Source: Congeria kusceri (Eukaryota; Mollusca; Bivalvia; Myida; Dreissenidae). Taken from it: 64,000 nt of DNA. The stretch covers positions 18,609,656-18,673,655 of the forward strand of contig CM051029.1 in NCBI GenBank assembly GCA_027627225.1. Reading direction: 5' to 3'. The notes under the pieces were generated by a model. That model ran no database searches. It saw only the letters and a list, made by a program, of their open reading frames with translations, and was not told the origin of the DNA. Both the position numbers and the translations under genes were made by a program. Below, piece after piece: positions 10,812 to 22,968 of the stretch. Position 1 is the first letter of the stretch. Each line of letters opens with the position of its first letter.

Positions 10812-11105
10812 TCTGTTATCAGACCCAACTCGAATATCAGACCCTACTCGAATATCAGACTCAACTCCAATATCAGACTCAACTCCAATATCAGACCCAA
10901 CTCGAATATCAGACTCAACTTGAATATCAGACACAACTCGAATATCAGACTCAACTCCAATATCAGACTCAATTCCAATATCAGACTCAACTCCAATATC
11001 AGACCCAACTCCAATATCAAACTCAACTCCAATATCAGACTCAATTCCAATATCAGACCCAACTCCAATATCAGACTCAACTCCAATATCAGACTCAACT
11101 TGTCT
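10812..11105. repeat. Minisatellite, 15-bp unit, about 19 copies
   Basis: The unit AACTCCAATATCAGA has variants CGAATATC and TGAATATC. Because 15 is a multiple of 3, frames stay open on both strands. No coding role is supported. Confidence 0.95.
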
Positions 11106-11689
11106 ATATAAATAAGCTTGACATAACCTGCTATCTGAGTTGAGCAAAATAAGACGCCTAAGTAGGTGCGTACAATCAGAGCAAGGTCAAGGCGTTGTTA
11201 TGAATATAGTGTCCACAATGCACTCCTGAGATTGCGAGTTTGTTTATTACTCAGGAAGCGTTCAGGTGGTCTTTTGTGAAAGGCACCAAGTACTGGTTCT
11301 ACCCAGGAAACAGACACAACAAAGTCGCATTAAATCTTTCAGCAAGATCAAGCTCCAACATTTAAATTCAAGGCAGGTATTCACAAAACTGGTACATAAG
11401 TGATAAATTTCAGACTGAATTTGTTACGTGAAATACAATTATTTCTATTCAGGGTAATATATAAAACATCTGAGCAATATTAACCAGTTTAAAACATTTT
11501 AATGTAAAAAGACTTTTATCCCATCAACACGCCTGCATTGACGAAATAACAACCCGTGGGATAAACTTTGTTGTATTCCACCATGTTGAATACAGCAAAC
11601 ACGCGCAGTATAATGACGTAATGTTGTTTATTTTCGTGATGTCATTAGATGTTTTTCGTGTTATCGAGCGATTTTCTATCGTTTATTTC

Positions 11690-11905
11690 CAAAATAAAGA
11701 CAGAAAAAAGTTAGGTAGGGTCGGGATTAATTTTTTTATTGTTTTTTAAAGATATATTTTGATGTTGAAAAACATTGAAAACTATCTCAAATGTGATGAA
11801 TACGGATTTCACAGAAAACAATCATCACTAAAAACTTTAGGGTCGGGAGGTTTTCGATAGGTAGGGTTGGGTTGCCAGAAACACAGAGTGATTTTTGGCC
11901 TTTTT
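11690..11905. repeat. Foldback D-type element (partial)
   Basis: AAGTTAGGTAGGGTCGGGAT at the left is echoed by GGTCGGG..GGTTGCCAGAAACACAG and TTTTTGGCC at the right. Related to 62,421-62,672. Confidence 0.7.
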
Positions 11906-12035
11906 AATAAGTTTTCACAAAGGAGCTTTGTGAATACGGGCTAGGATCTTGGGAGCAGAAATTAGAAATTAAATAAATCCACAGAAATTTTATTTGTTTC
12001 TACGCATAATCTTGCTTATTTTAGTGGCATCTAAC

Positions 12036-12178
12036 CTCGTCCAACCCTGTCAGTTGACTGGTCGATGATCGCAAGCTGAGACTTTTCCCCTGTAGACTGG
12101 TCTGGTCAAATGAAAGATCCGAGTCACCGGAAAGACTGTCGTTGTCATTGTGCTTCGACAGACTGTCCATGTGGAAAT
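12036..12178 (-). CDS. ARHGEF4-like: Core exon 5: acidic Ser-rich linker immediately before SH3
   Basis: The exon is 143 bases. The first two bases finish an Asp codon split after G of the previous exon, then 47 codons run to a phase 0 end. The acceptor is GTATGTTTCAG|AT and the donor GACGAG|GTTAGA. The peptide FHMDSLSKHNDNDSLSGDSD, then LSFDQTSLQGKSLSLRSSTS and QLTGLDE, is flexible and rich in Ser, Asp and Asn. It leads directly into [14 protein letters not shown] of the SH3 exon. Confidence 0.85.
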
Positions 12179-13652
12179 CTGAAACATACAGACTGGTTGT
12201 AACAGATGACCAGGTAAGACGCATACATGCAGCATAACTGATGCACGAAATATTACAAGAAACGCACAGAAAATAAAATCAGGATGTATAGTTACACAGA
12301 AAGTTTCACCTTTTCAATACACATGGAAATAAAAACTGTATTTACTCAATGTAGGCCTACAAAGTTCATTAATTATGGCAAACTGATAACAAACAATCAC
12401 GGACACAAGTAACTCAAAGCCGAAAAGCCAATATTAAATTAATACATTTTAATTAATTAAAAACATTCCATAGGTGTTATCAACACAATTTACCGATTTC
12501 TCCGTAACAATCACGATATAAAATCAATTTACCGATATTGTCATTTACCGAAATCTCCGACACCCAAACAGACCCATAACTGTTACCCAACTATTAGAAT
12601 CGTGAATGTGTAGAAATTCCTTACTTTCAACATGTTTTATTCTTCATTACCAAGATCGGTTTCTTTTGCACTTTTATGCTAAACATCTTTTCGTCTGAAA
12701 GTATGTCCCCCCATAACTTTTGGACTGTACATTTACCCCCCCTAATTACAGGTTTAAGTGTACATAAAAACGTATCTGGAAAAACTGAGTTCAGACAAAC
12801 ACAAAATTACCAATTCTATACAATTGTGGGTTAACCATATCCACTCAAATCCTTGTATAATATTCCAGAATTTTTCAAAACAAACAGGAAAGTTAATGTT
12901 CTCTCTCTTTTTAAATCCCCAAACCATAAATGACATTCTTCTGTTAGAAAATTTGCACCACTGCACTGTTTTAATTTTAAATACCATGTCACAGTATTTC
13001 CTGTGCAATTATATCTCAATTACGCAATCAGGTTTTGATCTTAATCAGTTATTTGCACCAAAATTAATTTTATCAAGTAATTATCAGTGATTAAAAGCTA
13101 TCTCACACCGTCTAGAAATAGGATTATTTAAAAACAAGATATCAGCTTCTTTTTAAGATCACACCATAAACCAATTGTTGTTTTTACAATAATCTTTTTA
13201 GCATTATACAATAAATCCACTGTTTGTTTTGTACATACAAATTGATTACCTATAAATTATAATAGTTTCAAATAATAAACACATTGAATTATTTAAAATT
13301 TTCCATTTTTACATGTACGAAAGTGGTCCCTTATAGAAACATAGAAATGTGAAAATATCTTATATTGTAATTACTACTAATAGACTAAAATAAAATTGCA
13401 TATAGTATGCAAAATAAACTTGTATTAAAACTATGCAGAACTAAATTTGAGACACTTTTTGAAACAACACATTACTAAGACATTTAATATTTTTGTTGTT
13501 ATTGTTTACATTTTAAAGATAAATGGAATTTTTGTTATAAATATCATAAAACAAAAATTATACAAAAATTTACGACAATGCTCTCATTCTCCAACAGATT
13601 TAGGTTTATTTAATTTTTCTAATAAGAATCTGCAGAACTATCAGTGACTTGT

Positions 13653-13975
13653 TTAGGGCCAATTTGGGGCCGAAATTCGGCCCCATTCCCCCCGCTTAAA
13701 TAGTATATATTTTTCCCCTATCTTTACCTTAAAATTTCCCCCAGAATGTAAGCTTTATTTTGAAAAAATCGGACAAAAATTGACTTAAGACTAGGAATTT
13801 TCGTAAACAATCCCAGCAATTTTTGGTATCAAACCAAGTTAGTGCATAATCTAAGTTATCATTTTTAGCAAATCAATTGATTAAAGTTTTATAACAAAGT
13901 AGAACATAAACATTTAATAATGCTTTTCTAAAAAAAAAATTTCCCCCAAAGGTGAAAAAAAACACTGACTATTCT
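13653..13975. repeat. Interspersed repeat C, copy 3 (inverted)
   Basis: It begins GGCCAATTTGGGGCCGAAAT and ends CCCCCAAAGGTGAAAAAAAA, the reverse of the 4,354 copy. The ggcggggccc block is lost. Confidence 0.88.
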
Positions 13976-14091
13976 TAACTTTCTTGCCAGAAGCCCAGGG
14001 CAAGTCAAAATCATCTGGCCAAGTTAAAATTATGACCAATGTGCCCTAAATGTCAAGTACAAAAAGGAAAATTTAGAGAAAAAAAATGTAA

Positions 14092-14438
14092 TTAGGCATA
14101 AAAAAATAAATATTTGTTTCAGGTTACAATCCCAAACAAATAAGGCTAGGTAGGTCGGGATTAAAAAAAATAATTTATTTGGTAAATGGTCAACTTGAAG
14201 ATTTTAAAACCAAATAAATATTCAAAACATATCAATAATATCCTTCCACATTCTTTATAAGTGGATTCTATAAAAAAACAAAACACTTATTTATCCCAAA
14301 ACACATTTAATTATTGACAAGGGTAAATAAACCAAAAATCAAACTGAAAAACCAAATAAAATGTTCTAGGGTCGGGGCATTTTTTTAGGGTAGGTCGGGT
14401 TACCTGAAACAAACATATTTTTTTTTTACGCCTTATCA
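14092..14438. mobile_element. Foldback element D copy
   Basis: Terminal inverted repeats are TTAGGCATAAAAAAATAAAT..TGTTTCAGGTTAC and its complement at the right end (GTTACCTGAAACAAACATAT, TACGCCTTA). The internal AGGTAGGTCGGGAT blocks are also inverted. Other copies are at 33,578 and 44,369. Confidence 0.85.
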
Positions 14439-14529
14439 AAACTACTGGATAAGTTTTCCATCACTTTGGACAAGTTCACACAAAATTTGAGAAAGTAGAA
14501 TAATGTTGCATTCTCACCGCTCCAAGTAC

Positions 14530-14671
14530 CTAATAAATGATGCATTTTCCGTCGCTTGTGCAGTTTGTCAAGACACTCGGGCATGCTGCTGGATCTGACC
14601 AATGGCGGCTGCTTCTGCAGTTTCTGTGGCGACCGCTGCAGACGAGATTTGATTGGATGAGGCGTCGACAT
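14530..14671 (-). CDS. ARHGEF4-like: Core exon 4: basic Ser-rich linker before SH3
   Basis: The exon has 47 codons plus one base, phase 0 in and phase 1 out. The acceptor is TTTTTCGCTGCAG and the donor TTAG|GTACTT. It begins exactly at ATG (MSTPHPIKSRLQRSPQK) and continues LQKQPPLVRSSSMPECLDKL then HKRRKMHHLL. The AG immediately before the ATG with a pyrimidine run and the phase fit show an internal exon, although the ATG could also serve as an alternative start. The RSSSMPE and SRLQRS pieces look like basophilic-kinase or 14-3-3 type sites (inference). No domain is recognised. Confidence 0.85.
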
Positions 14672-15339
14672 CTGCAGCGAAAAATATGTTAAAGGGATAG
14701 TTTCACAGTTTGGGGTATGAAAACAATTTCTCTAAAAATAGAAATTTAAAATAGAACTTTGTAGAATCAATTAAAACTTTTTGTCTGTTATGCTGTTTTG
14801 GTCGCAAAACATAATTATTTTGATATTTATTAGGCCTTTTTTTGTAAAAAATTACTAGGGTATGTCTACCAGGTAGCACATTTTTCTCGAAAAAATAACA
14901 TATTCATCAAACGTTGAACTTTGCACAAGTAATGTGCTTTCCAAACCTTGAAATATTAACGATAAATGCATTATAAAACAGGAACAGTCAGTTTTAGAAA
15001 ATTATTTATCACAACCAAAAACTGTGAAACTTTTATGATGTTTTGCAAAATGCAGATCAACTTTTTTTTTAACCTTTTAATTTTAACATGATTACCGCTA
15101 TTTTGAAAGACTGAGGCTTCAGCGTTTTTCCTCACCACTTTGGGAATGGTACCGGTACCAGTCCAATTGGGAAAATTAGCGTTGTTTTCAGTACAATTGG
15201 TAATTTTATCATTTTTATTAAAAAATGTCATAAAAGATATAAAAACAGTAAGTTACTGCCCTTAGCTGTTAACAGTAACCCAGGATTTTTCTCAGGCGCC
15301 CCGGTCTCTACGCCGAATTGTTTTTCTTGAGACATGTGT

Positions 15340-15760
15340 CATATAACGTTATCTGGTGCGTTTTAGCTCTTAAAAATAAGGCTGACACGTTTTCAATTTT
15401 TTGTAAACGTGTAAACGAAATGCAATAAACAAAACATCACCGTTTAAACGGTAGATTTCTAGCCTTTAAAAGCAAAAGCGTCATTGTAAGAATCATGATT
15501 TAAATACATGTATATTATACAAGATTTGTTCTTGCAAAAACAGCGGGAGAATTTCCCAGTGCAGGTTGTGCCTACGCGCGTCAAATGTTAAAGACCTGTA
15601 TTTAGAAAGCACATGGTCGGTACACTTACTCGTTCCATGCGTTGAACGTGATGTCATGGTTGTCAGCAGACATTTTGCGCTCTTTTGCAGAAAACACGGG
15701 TTTTACATGGCATGCATGTACATAAACAAGACCGCTTGTGTTTACGAAACTACAACACTG
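15340..15760. repeat. Dispersed repeat E, copy 1
   Basis: Inverted relative to 36,617-37,235. Shared blocks include CGTTTAAACGGTA, CTTTTAAAAGCAAAAGCGTC, AAAACACGGGTTTTACATGG and a common peptide SRHFALFCRKHGFYMA in one frame. This may be the edge of a larger, decayed element. Confidence 0.75.
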
Positions 15761-16315
15761 AGCAGTAACACTGGATAGGCTTTTCCGATTATGATTTCAT
15801 ATTAGCGTATTTGAGACTGATTTTTCGCAGTGAAAAACGGCCATTGTGACGTAAGAGATTTGCTTTCACAGCAGGAATGTTTCGGTCTGCTGCAGTCAAC
15901 ACAGCTAATTTAAATACACGTGCCCCGGGCAATGTTATAGGCGCAACAATAATTTTAGGCGCCCCTGATATGTTCAAGTTAAAATTTAAGCGTCTGGGCA
16001 CTGGGGCGCTAAAACGGCCTGGGGAAGGACCTGCAGCTGTTCGTGGAGGTTTAGGCTTGGATAAAACAAAAGTAAAATACAGGAACATTGTCGATCTTTT
16101 CGGGGTCTTTTTTTATTTTTTTCTTACATTTGGGAATTTTTTAACTTAAAATTGGGAAAAATGGTAAGAAAATCGGATTGGGAATGGTACCGTTTTCCGG
16201 TACCTACTTTATATAAAGGAAAAACGCTGGGCTTAATAAAATGTTTTAGTCTTTTTGCTGGGAAAAACCAGTACTTATTGTCTTTGAGAAAAACAGCTAG
16301 AGCACTTCCAGAGTC

Positions 16316-16684
16316 AGTGTTGTTTTTTTTCACGTTTGGGGGGAAGGTGGCGGGGCCCTTCAGATGGGGATTTTCCAGAAAAGGGGATTTTTTTTACAAA
16401 AGCATTATTATATGTTTATATTCTACTTTGTTATAAAACATAAATTTATTAATTGTTTTGCTACATATGATAACGTATATTATGCACTAACTTGGTTTGA
16501 TGACAAATTGCTGGGATTGTTTACTAAAATTCCTTAGTCAATTTTTGTCCGATTTTGGTTTTTTTTTTTTATAAAGCTTACATTCTGAGGGAAAATTTAC
16601 GGTAAATATAGGGGGAAAAAATGTACTTTTTAAGCAGGGGAATGGGGCCTAATTTCGACCCCAAATTGGCCTTAAAAACAACAC
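16316..16684. repeat. Interspersed repeat C, copy 4
   Basis: Forward copy with GGAAGGTGGCGGGGCCCTTC near the start and GACCCCAAATTGGCC near the end. Confidence 0.9.
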
Positions 16685-16911
16685 TATACGCTATATGAAT
16701 ATCCATTTAACAATGAGCAATTGTTACGTTTCAAGGCCATTGGACATGTGGTTTAGTTGTTGTTGGTAATTTGTAAGTTGCCATTGCGTAACTTCCAACA
16801 GAAAAGATATTCTTTAGTAAATATTCCCCAGACTTAATTTTGTTAACATCATGTCAGTTTGATATTACTGCATTTACTTATCTTAAACTCATCACCTTCA
16901 TCATTGTCTCA

Positions 16912-17235
16912 ATGATAATAATAATAATAATCATCATCATCACCATCATCATCATCACAATCAATGATCACCATCATCATCATCATCATCATCATCAAAA
17001 TAACTATCATCACCATCACCATCACAATAACTTTCATCACCATCATCATCATCATTATCATCATCATCATCATCATCAAAATAACTATCATCACCATCAT
17101 TATCACCATCACAATAACTATCATCATCACCATCATCATCATCACAATAACTATCATCACCATCAACACCATCATCACCATCACAATAACTATCACCATC
17201 ACCATCATCATCCAAATAACTACCATTACCATTAC
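16912..17235. repeat. (CAT/ATC)n microsatellite with ACAATAACTAT interruptions
   Basis: Long imperfect triplet array, interrupted regularly by CAATAACTATCATCACC units. Frames across it give His-, Ile- or Asp-rich translations that are artefacts. Confidence 0.97.
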
Positions 17236-17298
17236 CCAAACCACATTCAACAGCAATATCAATCAACTACTAATTATACTAGCAAACACAAATTATAT

Positions 17299-17517
17299 AT
17301 GACGCGTGTCGTGGGAAAACCGCGCTTAATGTACGTGCGTAAAGTGTCGTCCCGGATCAGCCTGTGCGGTCTGCACAGGCTGCTTCGCAACGAAACTTTT
17401 CGCTTACATTGGATTTGTTTTGAAACAGAAAAAAAAATAAAGCGCCAAGTGTCAGACAGGATCCGACGACACTTTACGCACATGCATTAAGCCCGTTTTT
17501 CCCACAACACGCCTCAT
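17299..17517. mobile_element. Foldback element A, variant copy with different centre
   Basis: The ends are typical (GCGTGTCGTGGGAAAACCG and its complement before TATATAT), but one inner arm is replaced by TGCTTCGCAACGAAACTTTT and the copy is about 45 bp short. Both flanks read TATATA-like, consistent with a short AT target duplication. Confidence 0.85.
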
Positions 17518-18181
17518 ATATATTATATATATATTATAATTAAACTAGTTAGTTACATATCGCATAATTTACCTGCACACACAAGGTTTTCTTTTCATGT
17601 AACTTTTCATTATTCAATTTAAAAATCCTATCACTGAATTTTCCAATCATTCTAAAAGTCTTTTCGTTTTTTAACAATCACTCCTTATACAACCCCAAAA
17701 TAAACAATAACTGCGGAAATAATGTCCAATGACTTTCATGGATCCTTAACACTAGGAAGTTATTTCACTACTCTTGAATCGCCACTTTTACTTTCTTTAT
17801 GTCTAATGAACATTTACATACCAGTTAATATTGTTGATTTCGTCAAGTTTAAAGCTATTATAATACAAACATGATATTGAAAACAATTCTGCCACAAAAA
17901 ACGTACATTTCATAGTAAACAATTATTACTTAAAGGCCTTTTATGGTATAGAGAAACTTTATGTTAAGTATAAAGTTCAATTAAAAAATGTAATTTGTAT
18001 ATGAAAACCATTCGGGTGAACATGCATTTCAACTGACTGATCACTTGGTTAACCAGGTGACATGTGTTATAGATAACATATCAATATCTGTAGTAAAGTA
18101 AACATTAAATATTTAAACTTCCCTTTATAACTTTTTGTTATACATTGGTAGTATTATGTACATAATATTGGGACCTTGATT

Positions 18182-18350
18182 TTTACTACTACTACTACTA
18201 TACTACTACTACTGCAACTACAACTACTTCTACTACTACTACTACTGCTACTACTACAAATACCACTACTTCTACTGCAACTACTACTACTACTATTATA
18301 TACTAATACAACTACAACTACTACAACCACTACCACTACTTCCACTAATA
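18182..18350. repeat. (TAC)n microsatellite
   Basis: Imperfect CTA/CTG triplets over about 165 bases. Confidence 0.97.
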
Positions 18351-20288
18351 ATATAATAATTTTTAAATAATGACTTCTCCATTATAAATGCAGCTTTAAA
18401 TGTACACAGCCAGTCTAAACTAATTGTTGACTAAATGTTCAACACAGTGGGGTCTAATAAGTCATGTCGATACACTTGCGCACTAGTAGTAGTCTACAAT
18501 ACGTGGAGTAAACAGTACTTCGCAGAGAGACCCATCCGGTGAGTGATTGACTTACATAGGTTGTCACGGGTCACTAACAACAATTTGGTGTATGAGCACA
18601 CTATTTTGACATTTGTTTATGGTCTACATAGAACTGTAGAGAACGCAATACATTTTGGTAAAAAGACCGCTTTTACTTATTGTTCTGTTTTACAATCCTG
18701 ATAGTATACATGTCTTGGCAAAAAAATGATTTCCATTTTGGAAATTAACTTTATTTATTTGCATGCAATGTATGTATTAACAAATCATTACAAACAGATG
18801 TATTTGTAAATAGTTTGACAATCAGTCAGAGGAATATAGCAAGATATTAAATAAACTTAATTCAGAAACACCATTACCAAGAATTGATAACTCTCATCAA
18901 CGTAATTAAAGACAAGAACAGTAACTGAAGTATGTAACCCTCGTTGATTTTTGTAACGCTTTTTAATTCAGTATTATGTAACCTGAACAGAATAAAATCA
19001 TGGAACCTAATTTGTGTGGCCTTACTTACAAGTATGGGACCAACTGACTGACTTTCAAACCCAATCAAGTATGCTATGGTTGTTTAAGTAATGGCATTGT
19101 AGTAATTTAATATTCTTGGGGGTGGGGGTGTTGCTTTACAAGGTGACAAAGAATTATGTTCATTTGTCTACACTCATTTATCAGAAACAAAAGTTAAAGA
19201 ACTAAGGGAGGTACATCGTTGGAACCCATGTTCGCCCAAATACCCTACGCTTCTTGATCAGACCGTGGGAGATTTCGATAGCAAAACTTCGTAACTTTGG
19301 TAAAACCCTTCGAGTGTGGTCAGGGATTTGTTCCCATCCATACCGTCAATTCTCGAGTATAGGATGCCCCCGCGTATAAGACGCGCCTAAAAATTCAGGT
19401 CGTAGTTTGTGGAAATGAACTTCTGCCATTAAAAAGCTTCTAAATGCTTCGTAACGCATCAAAATCTTAAATTTTGCGTCCATTGTTTATCAACTCCGAA
19501 AATATTTTTGTCGTGAAAACACTATCTACAAACGTGGATACATAACACTAAATGTATTTTCGCTGTATCGAGGTGTTGAGAAGTCTCAGTGTCAACACTT
19601 TTAATAACACCATAAGCGCTAATTGTTTGTTTGACGAACACGGAGAGTTCTGCAAGTATCATCAATGACACCGTGGTAATTGTTTGCGGAGTAATACAAA
19701 AGATGTGAAGTAGTTTATCAAGTGGTGTTTACTCTACGGTTTGTTTGACCCTGGTTCTTATTTCTTATGCATTCTGTCTTATTGCACATATACTTTAATT
19801 TCGTAAAATTAAGAAATAAAATATAAAACACACAAAATTAGAACTATATATTATATTTTTAAACAATCCCAATATAAAACATCACGAAACGTATCGGGTA
19901 CGAATATTTGCTTATCCATGTATAAGCATCTTAGTGACGTCGATCGAGCATCTATTGAAAATGGCAGCCAAAATACTACGGATGATATTTATAATAAAAA
20001 CGCTATGAGTTTTTGCTTAAAAGACGCACCGAAAAAATGATAACAATTTTTGGATGAAAAAAAGTGCGGCTTATACACGAGAATTTATGGTACTCTGTCA
20101 CTGATGAAATAACACCATAAACCAGAACACATCTTTTTCACTAACACCTAGCACATAAAAACATTTTTTTATTATAATGGTGGGCATTCAAAAGGAGGAA
20201 TCAGATGAAACATTGGTTTATTTTTCCTTGTTGGCCTTAAAAAATCACAGTGAAAGCACAAAGAATCACATTTCTGAGAAAAAGATTT

Positions 20289-20550
20289 GTGGCGCGTCGT
20301 GGGAAAACCGGACTTAATGCATGTGCGTAAAGTGTCGTCCAGGATTAACCTGTGCAGTCCGCACAGGCTAATCCAGGACGGCACTTTCCGCCTACAGTTG
20401 ATTTATGTTTAGAAGAGACTTTCTTAAAACAGAAAATACCATAAAAGCGGAAAGTGCCGTCTCGGATCAGCCTGTGCGGACTGCACAGGCTGATCCGGGA
20501 CGACACTTTACGCACATGCATTAAGTCCGGTTTTCCCACAACGAGCCTCA
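20289..20550. mobile_element. Foldback element A, full copy
   Basis: Runs GGCGCGTCGTGGGAAAACCG to its inverted end before TTTGTATAAT. Two inner palindromes of the AGCCTGTGCGGACTGCACAG type are present. Confidence 0.92.
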
Positions 20551-20618
20551 TTTGTATAATATAGATTATTTTTTAAAACATGGAAATGATAACACCATAA
20601 TGGGTCGTCAATTCATAC

Positions 20619-20746
20619 CCGTCGATTCTTCTGCCCGTCAAGGTCACGTCGTCTCATCTCGTACAGGTTGCGTAGGGAGCAATACGGCTGCAGGTTGACC
20701 TCGCTACCGAAGGCGCGCATACGCTCTGAGAGGAAGGAGCTTCCCT
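20619..20746 (-). CDS. ARHGEF4-like: Core exon 3: conserved segment before SH3
   Basis: The exon is 128 bases: two bases finish a split Glu codon, then 42 codons, ending in phase 0. The acceptor is TGTTTTCAG|AG and the donor CGACGG|GTATGA. The peptide GSSFLSERMRAFGSEVNLQP, then YCSLRNLYEMRRRDLDGQKNRR, is strongly patterned and codes with balanced codon use, unlike the surrounding repeats. It follows the acidic helix of core exon 2 and so completes a candidate partner-binding region. A complete foldback element sits in the intron about 70 bases on the 3' side (20,289-20,550). Confidence 0.85.
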
Positions 20747-21174
20747 CTGAAAACAACAAACAATATGATACATCAGTAACATTGCTTTTATTACAATTTT
20801 TCTTCCAAATTAACTTTGCATTTTTTCTCTCTGACAGAAAGAGAATGCACTCTGAAATCTGAACAGGTGATATGAATGAATAATTGTAATCCTCATAGTC
20901 AGCATCATCATCATCATCATCATCATTATAATCATCATCACAAAAAACACAAGCATCTACTTTTTGATGATTTGGATTTCACTGGCCATAACTAGTTAAT
21001 ATTATATTAAACACATGTACAGAACAACCGTACTTCACAAATTATTTGCTTGTTAGTATATAAAATATGAGAATGATATCAAATGATTATATCAATTAAT
21101 AACTGGAAAATGAATCCATGTTTTTGATGGACATCAAAATGTTCTGATTCTTTTTGTCATGCATGAAAAAACAA

Positions 21175-21487
21175 GACGCTGTGTTTGAAAAACACAGATG
21201 TCCCCGGTTGGTGCTCAACAGCCCATTTGAATTGTTCCAAATAAGGTCAAGGTCAAAGTGAGGTTGGGTGATATGGGTGGATTAGGGATGGACGTAAGCA
21301 ACAACTGTGTAAGTATCCAAGTGCTGTAGTAAGCGGTGTTAGTGCTAGACGAAACGGTAAAATCTAGGTAACCTCGTACAGATGGAATCACAAAAGACGG
21401 ACGGAATCACAAACAGACGGACGGTATCATGGATGGATGGAGGGGACAATCACTATATGCCTCCTGCATCAACATGCCAGAGGCATA
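21175..21487. repeat. Interspersed repeat F, copy 1
   Basis: Shares TGTCCCCGGTTGGTGCT, AGGTCAAGGTCAAAGTGAGG, GCTAGACGAAACGGTAAAAT and TGCCTCCTGCAT with the copy at 32,473. It carries GACGGACGGA runs near its end. Confidence 0.85.
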
Positions 21488-21654
21488 AAAAGAAATATCT
21501 GATTACTATAATGCAAAACTAATTCTACTGCAGAAACATGCTTGAAATACTGCATAGTTAGATAGGAATATATTTTAATATATTTTATTACTTTAACATG
21601 GAACATTTATCTATCAAGCATTGTAGGTGAAATGATAGTAGAAATGTAGGATCT

Positions 21655-22050
21655 GACACGAGTTGTCATTTCATACCATATTTTATTAAACGAGTTCAGG
21701 AATTTTGTTAGGAAGCCAGCCTTTGGCGAGCTTACAAACGAATTTCCTGGACAAGTTTAATAAAATATGGTATGAAGGGACGAATGTCAGATCTTTTTTA
21801 TCACATGCTTTTAAACGAAAAAAAGACCTTATTTTACCACAACATGTTGATAAATCCTAAATGTTGTGTACTGACGTGACGTCATTTCATGGTGACGACA
21901 TCATTTCACCAAAATAACATCTAGCGATTGGTCAGTTAAAGACGATGTAGCCAATGAAAATGCTTAAAATGTAATCTTACACATGTGTAAGATAAAAATA
22001 TTAGTAATGGCTATATTACACGGTAAACAAGGTACAGCATGTGATACAGT
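21655..22050. repeat. Compound foldback B, inverted copy
   Basis: Same two inverted-repeat units as 3,957-4,327 in the opposite order, including CTGACGTGACGTCATTTCAT and TAGCCAATGAAAATG. Confidence 0.85.
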
Positions 22051-22149
22051 GGAATTATGGTAGTCTCTTTACTGGGATTAATGGACACATGAGTTTAACC
22101 TTTTTGGTTTTGAAACCACTTACATGTTTCTAAAGATTTGTGGCTAGTG

Positions 22150-22462
22150 TTTGTTTGTTTGTTTTGTTGGGGTTTTTCGCCGTTTTTAACAGTATTTCAG
22201 TTATATCACGGCGGTCAGTTAACCTATTCACACTTTTCCTGGGCAAGCTTAGCCGATCTAAGCGGTTACCAGTACTTAGTGCACATACCTATGCCAGTAA
22301 CTGACAACTGCCCTACTTGAATCAGAGGTAGGGGGAGAATGGCCGTAGAAATAATTTCATGACTAATCCCCACACAAGTTATGTGGCCGGGCTGGGGTTC
22401 GAAATCACGATCCTCGGATTGACAGTCTAGTGCTCTACCAAATGAGCTAGTCGGGCCCGACT
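22150..22462 (-). mobile_element. tRNA-derived SINE, family 1, copy 1
   Basis: On the minus strand the head reads GGCCCGACTAGCTCATTTGG then TAGAGCACTAGACTG and ATTTCGAACCCCAGCC, i.e. tRNA A- and B-boxes. The body ends in a T-rich (A-rich on the minus strand) tail near 22,150. A second copy is at 58,920-59,213. Confidence 0.88.
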
Positions 22463-22504
22463 TGTGGCTAGTGTACTTAACTTTTAGTTCAAACCTATTT
22501 ATTG

Positions 22505-22665
22505 AAGCTTGAATGTGTCAAAAGCCTGAGGCATATTGAGTCTGTTTCCTGGATAGAACCAGTACGTCGTGAGTTTTTGAGATAGACCATTCAAATGCTC
22601 CCAGATAAAGGATCGAACTCAAGATCGCAAGGCGGACACCATATCCATTACACTTTTGTGAACTT
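22505..22665 (-). mobile_element. tRNA-derived SINE, family 2, copy 1
   Basis: The minus-strand head has TGTAATGGATATGGTGTCCG and a B-box GAGTTCGATCC. The body includes AGAACCAGTACGTCGTGAGT on the plus strand. This copy is uninterrupted and shows what the site at 48,132 looked like before a foldback element inserted. Confidence 0.8.
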
Positions 22666-22723
22666 ACGATACTTTTAATCCATAGACCCGCTCTCCCAAA
22701 GTCCCCACTTCCATTATAACTAG

Positions 22724-22968
22724 ATGTGCCACAGACACGGACAACCTCGACACATGTTTGGACACAGACAACTAGATGTGCCACAGACACGGACAACCTC
22801 GACACATGTTTGGACACAGACACGGACAACCTCGACACATGTTTGGACACAGACACGGACAACCTCAACACATGTTTGGACACAGACACGGACAACCTCG
22901 ACACATGTTTGGACACAGACACGGACAACCTCGACATATGTTTGGACACAGACAACATTCTGTGGGGA
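22724..22968. repeat. Minisatellite, 33-bp unit, about 7 copies
   Basis: The unit is CGGACAACCTCGACACATGT followed by TTGGACACAGACA. The first unit carries an extra AACTAGATGTGCCACAGACA piece seen twice. Open frames arise because 33 is divisible by 3. Confidence 0.95.

Larger units (their letters stand above)
10108..12035 (-). other. Intron between core exons 5 and 6
   Basis: It begins beside the SH3 exon with two minisatellites (10,130-10,750 and 10,812-11,105). Bases 11,110-11,690 show nothing recognisable. A foldback D-type copy occupies 11,690-11,905. Confidence 0.75.
12179..14529 (-). other. Intron between core exons 4 and 5
   Basis: Very AT-rich to 13,650 with no recognised feature, then repeat C copy 3 (minus orientation) and a foldback D copy (14,092-14,438) that ends about 90 bases from the exon 4 donor. 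Confidence 0.75.
14672..20618 (-). other. Intron between core exons 3 and 4 (5.9 kb)
   Basis: It holds a repeat-family segment (15,080-16,250), repeat C copy 4, CAT-type and TAC-type microsatellites and two foldback A copies. Bases 17,520-18,170 and 18,370-20,170 are AT-rich unique-looking intron with no recognised feature. No exon with matching phase was seen. Confidence 0.75.

Noticed and set aside
10755..11147. Frames of 84-130 codons repeating VESDIG or LNSNIR
   Set aside because: The 15-bp unit is divisible by three, so frames remain open on both strands by construction.
16840..17490. Plus-strand frame of 216 codons rich in His (and Ile/Asp-rich frames beside it)
   Set aside because: It is the translation of a CAT microsatellite running into a foldback element; no splice or start context and no conserved peptide.
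22385..22462. tRNA gene on the minus strand
   Set aside because: It has A- and B-box similarity but no closed acceptor stem, and it continues into a SINE body shared with 58,920-59,213.
22724..22968. Frames with TDNLDTCLD-type repeats
   Set aside because: 33-bp minisatellite; three frames open on each strand, none with gene context.
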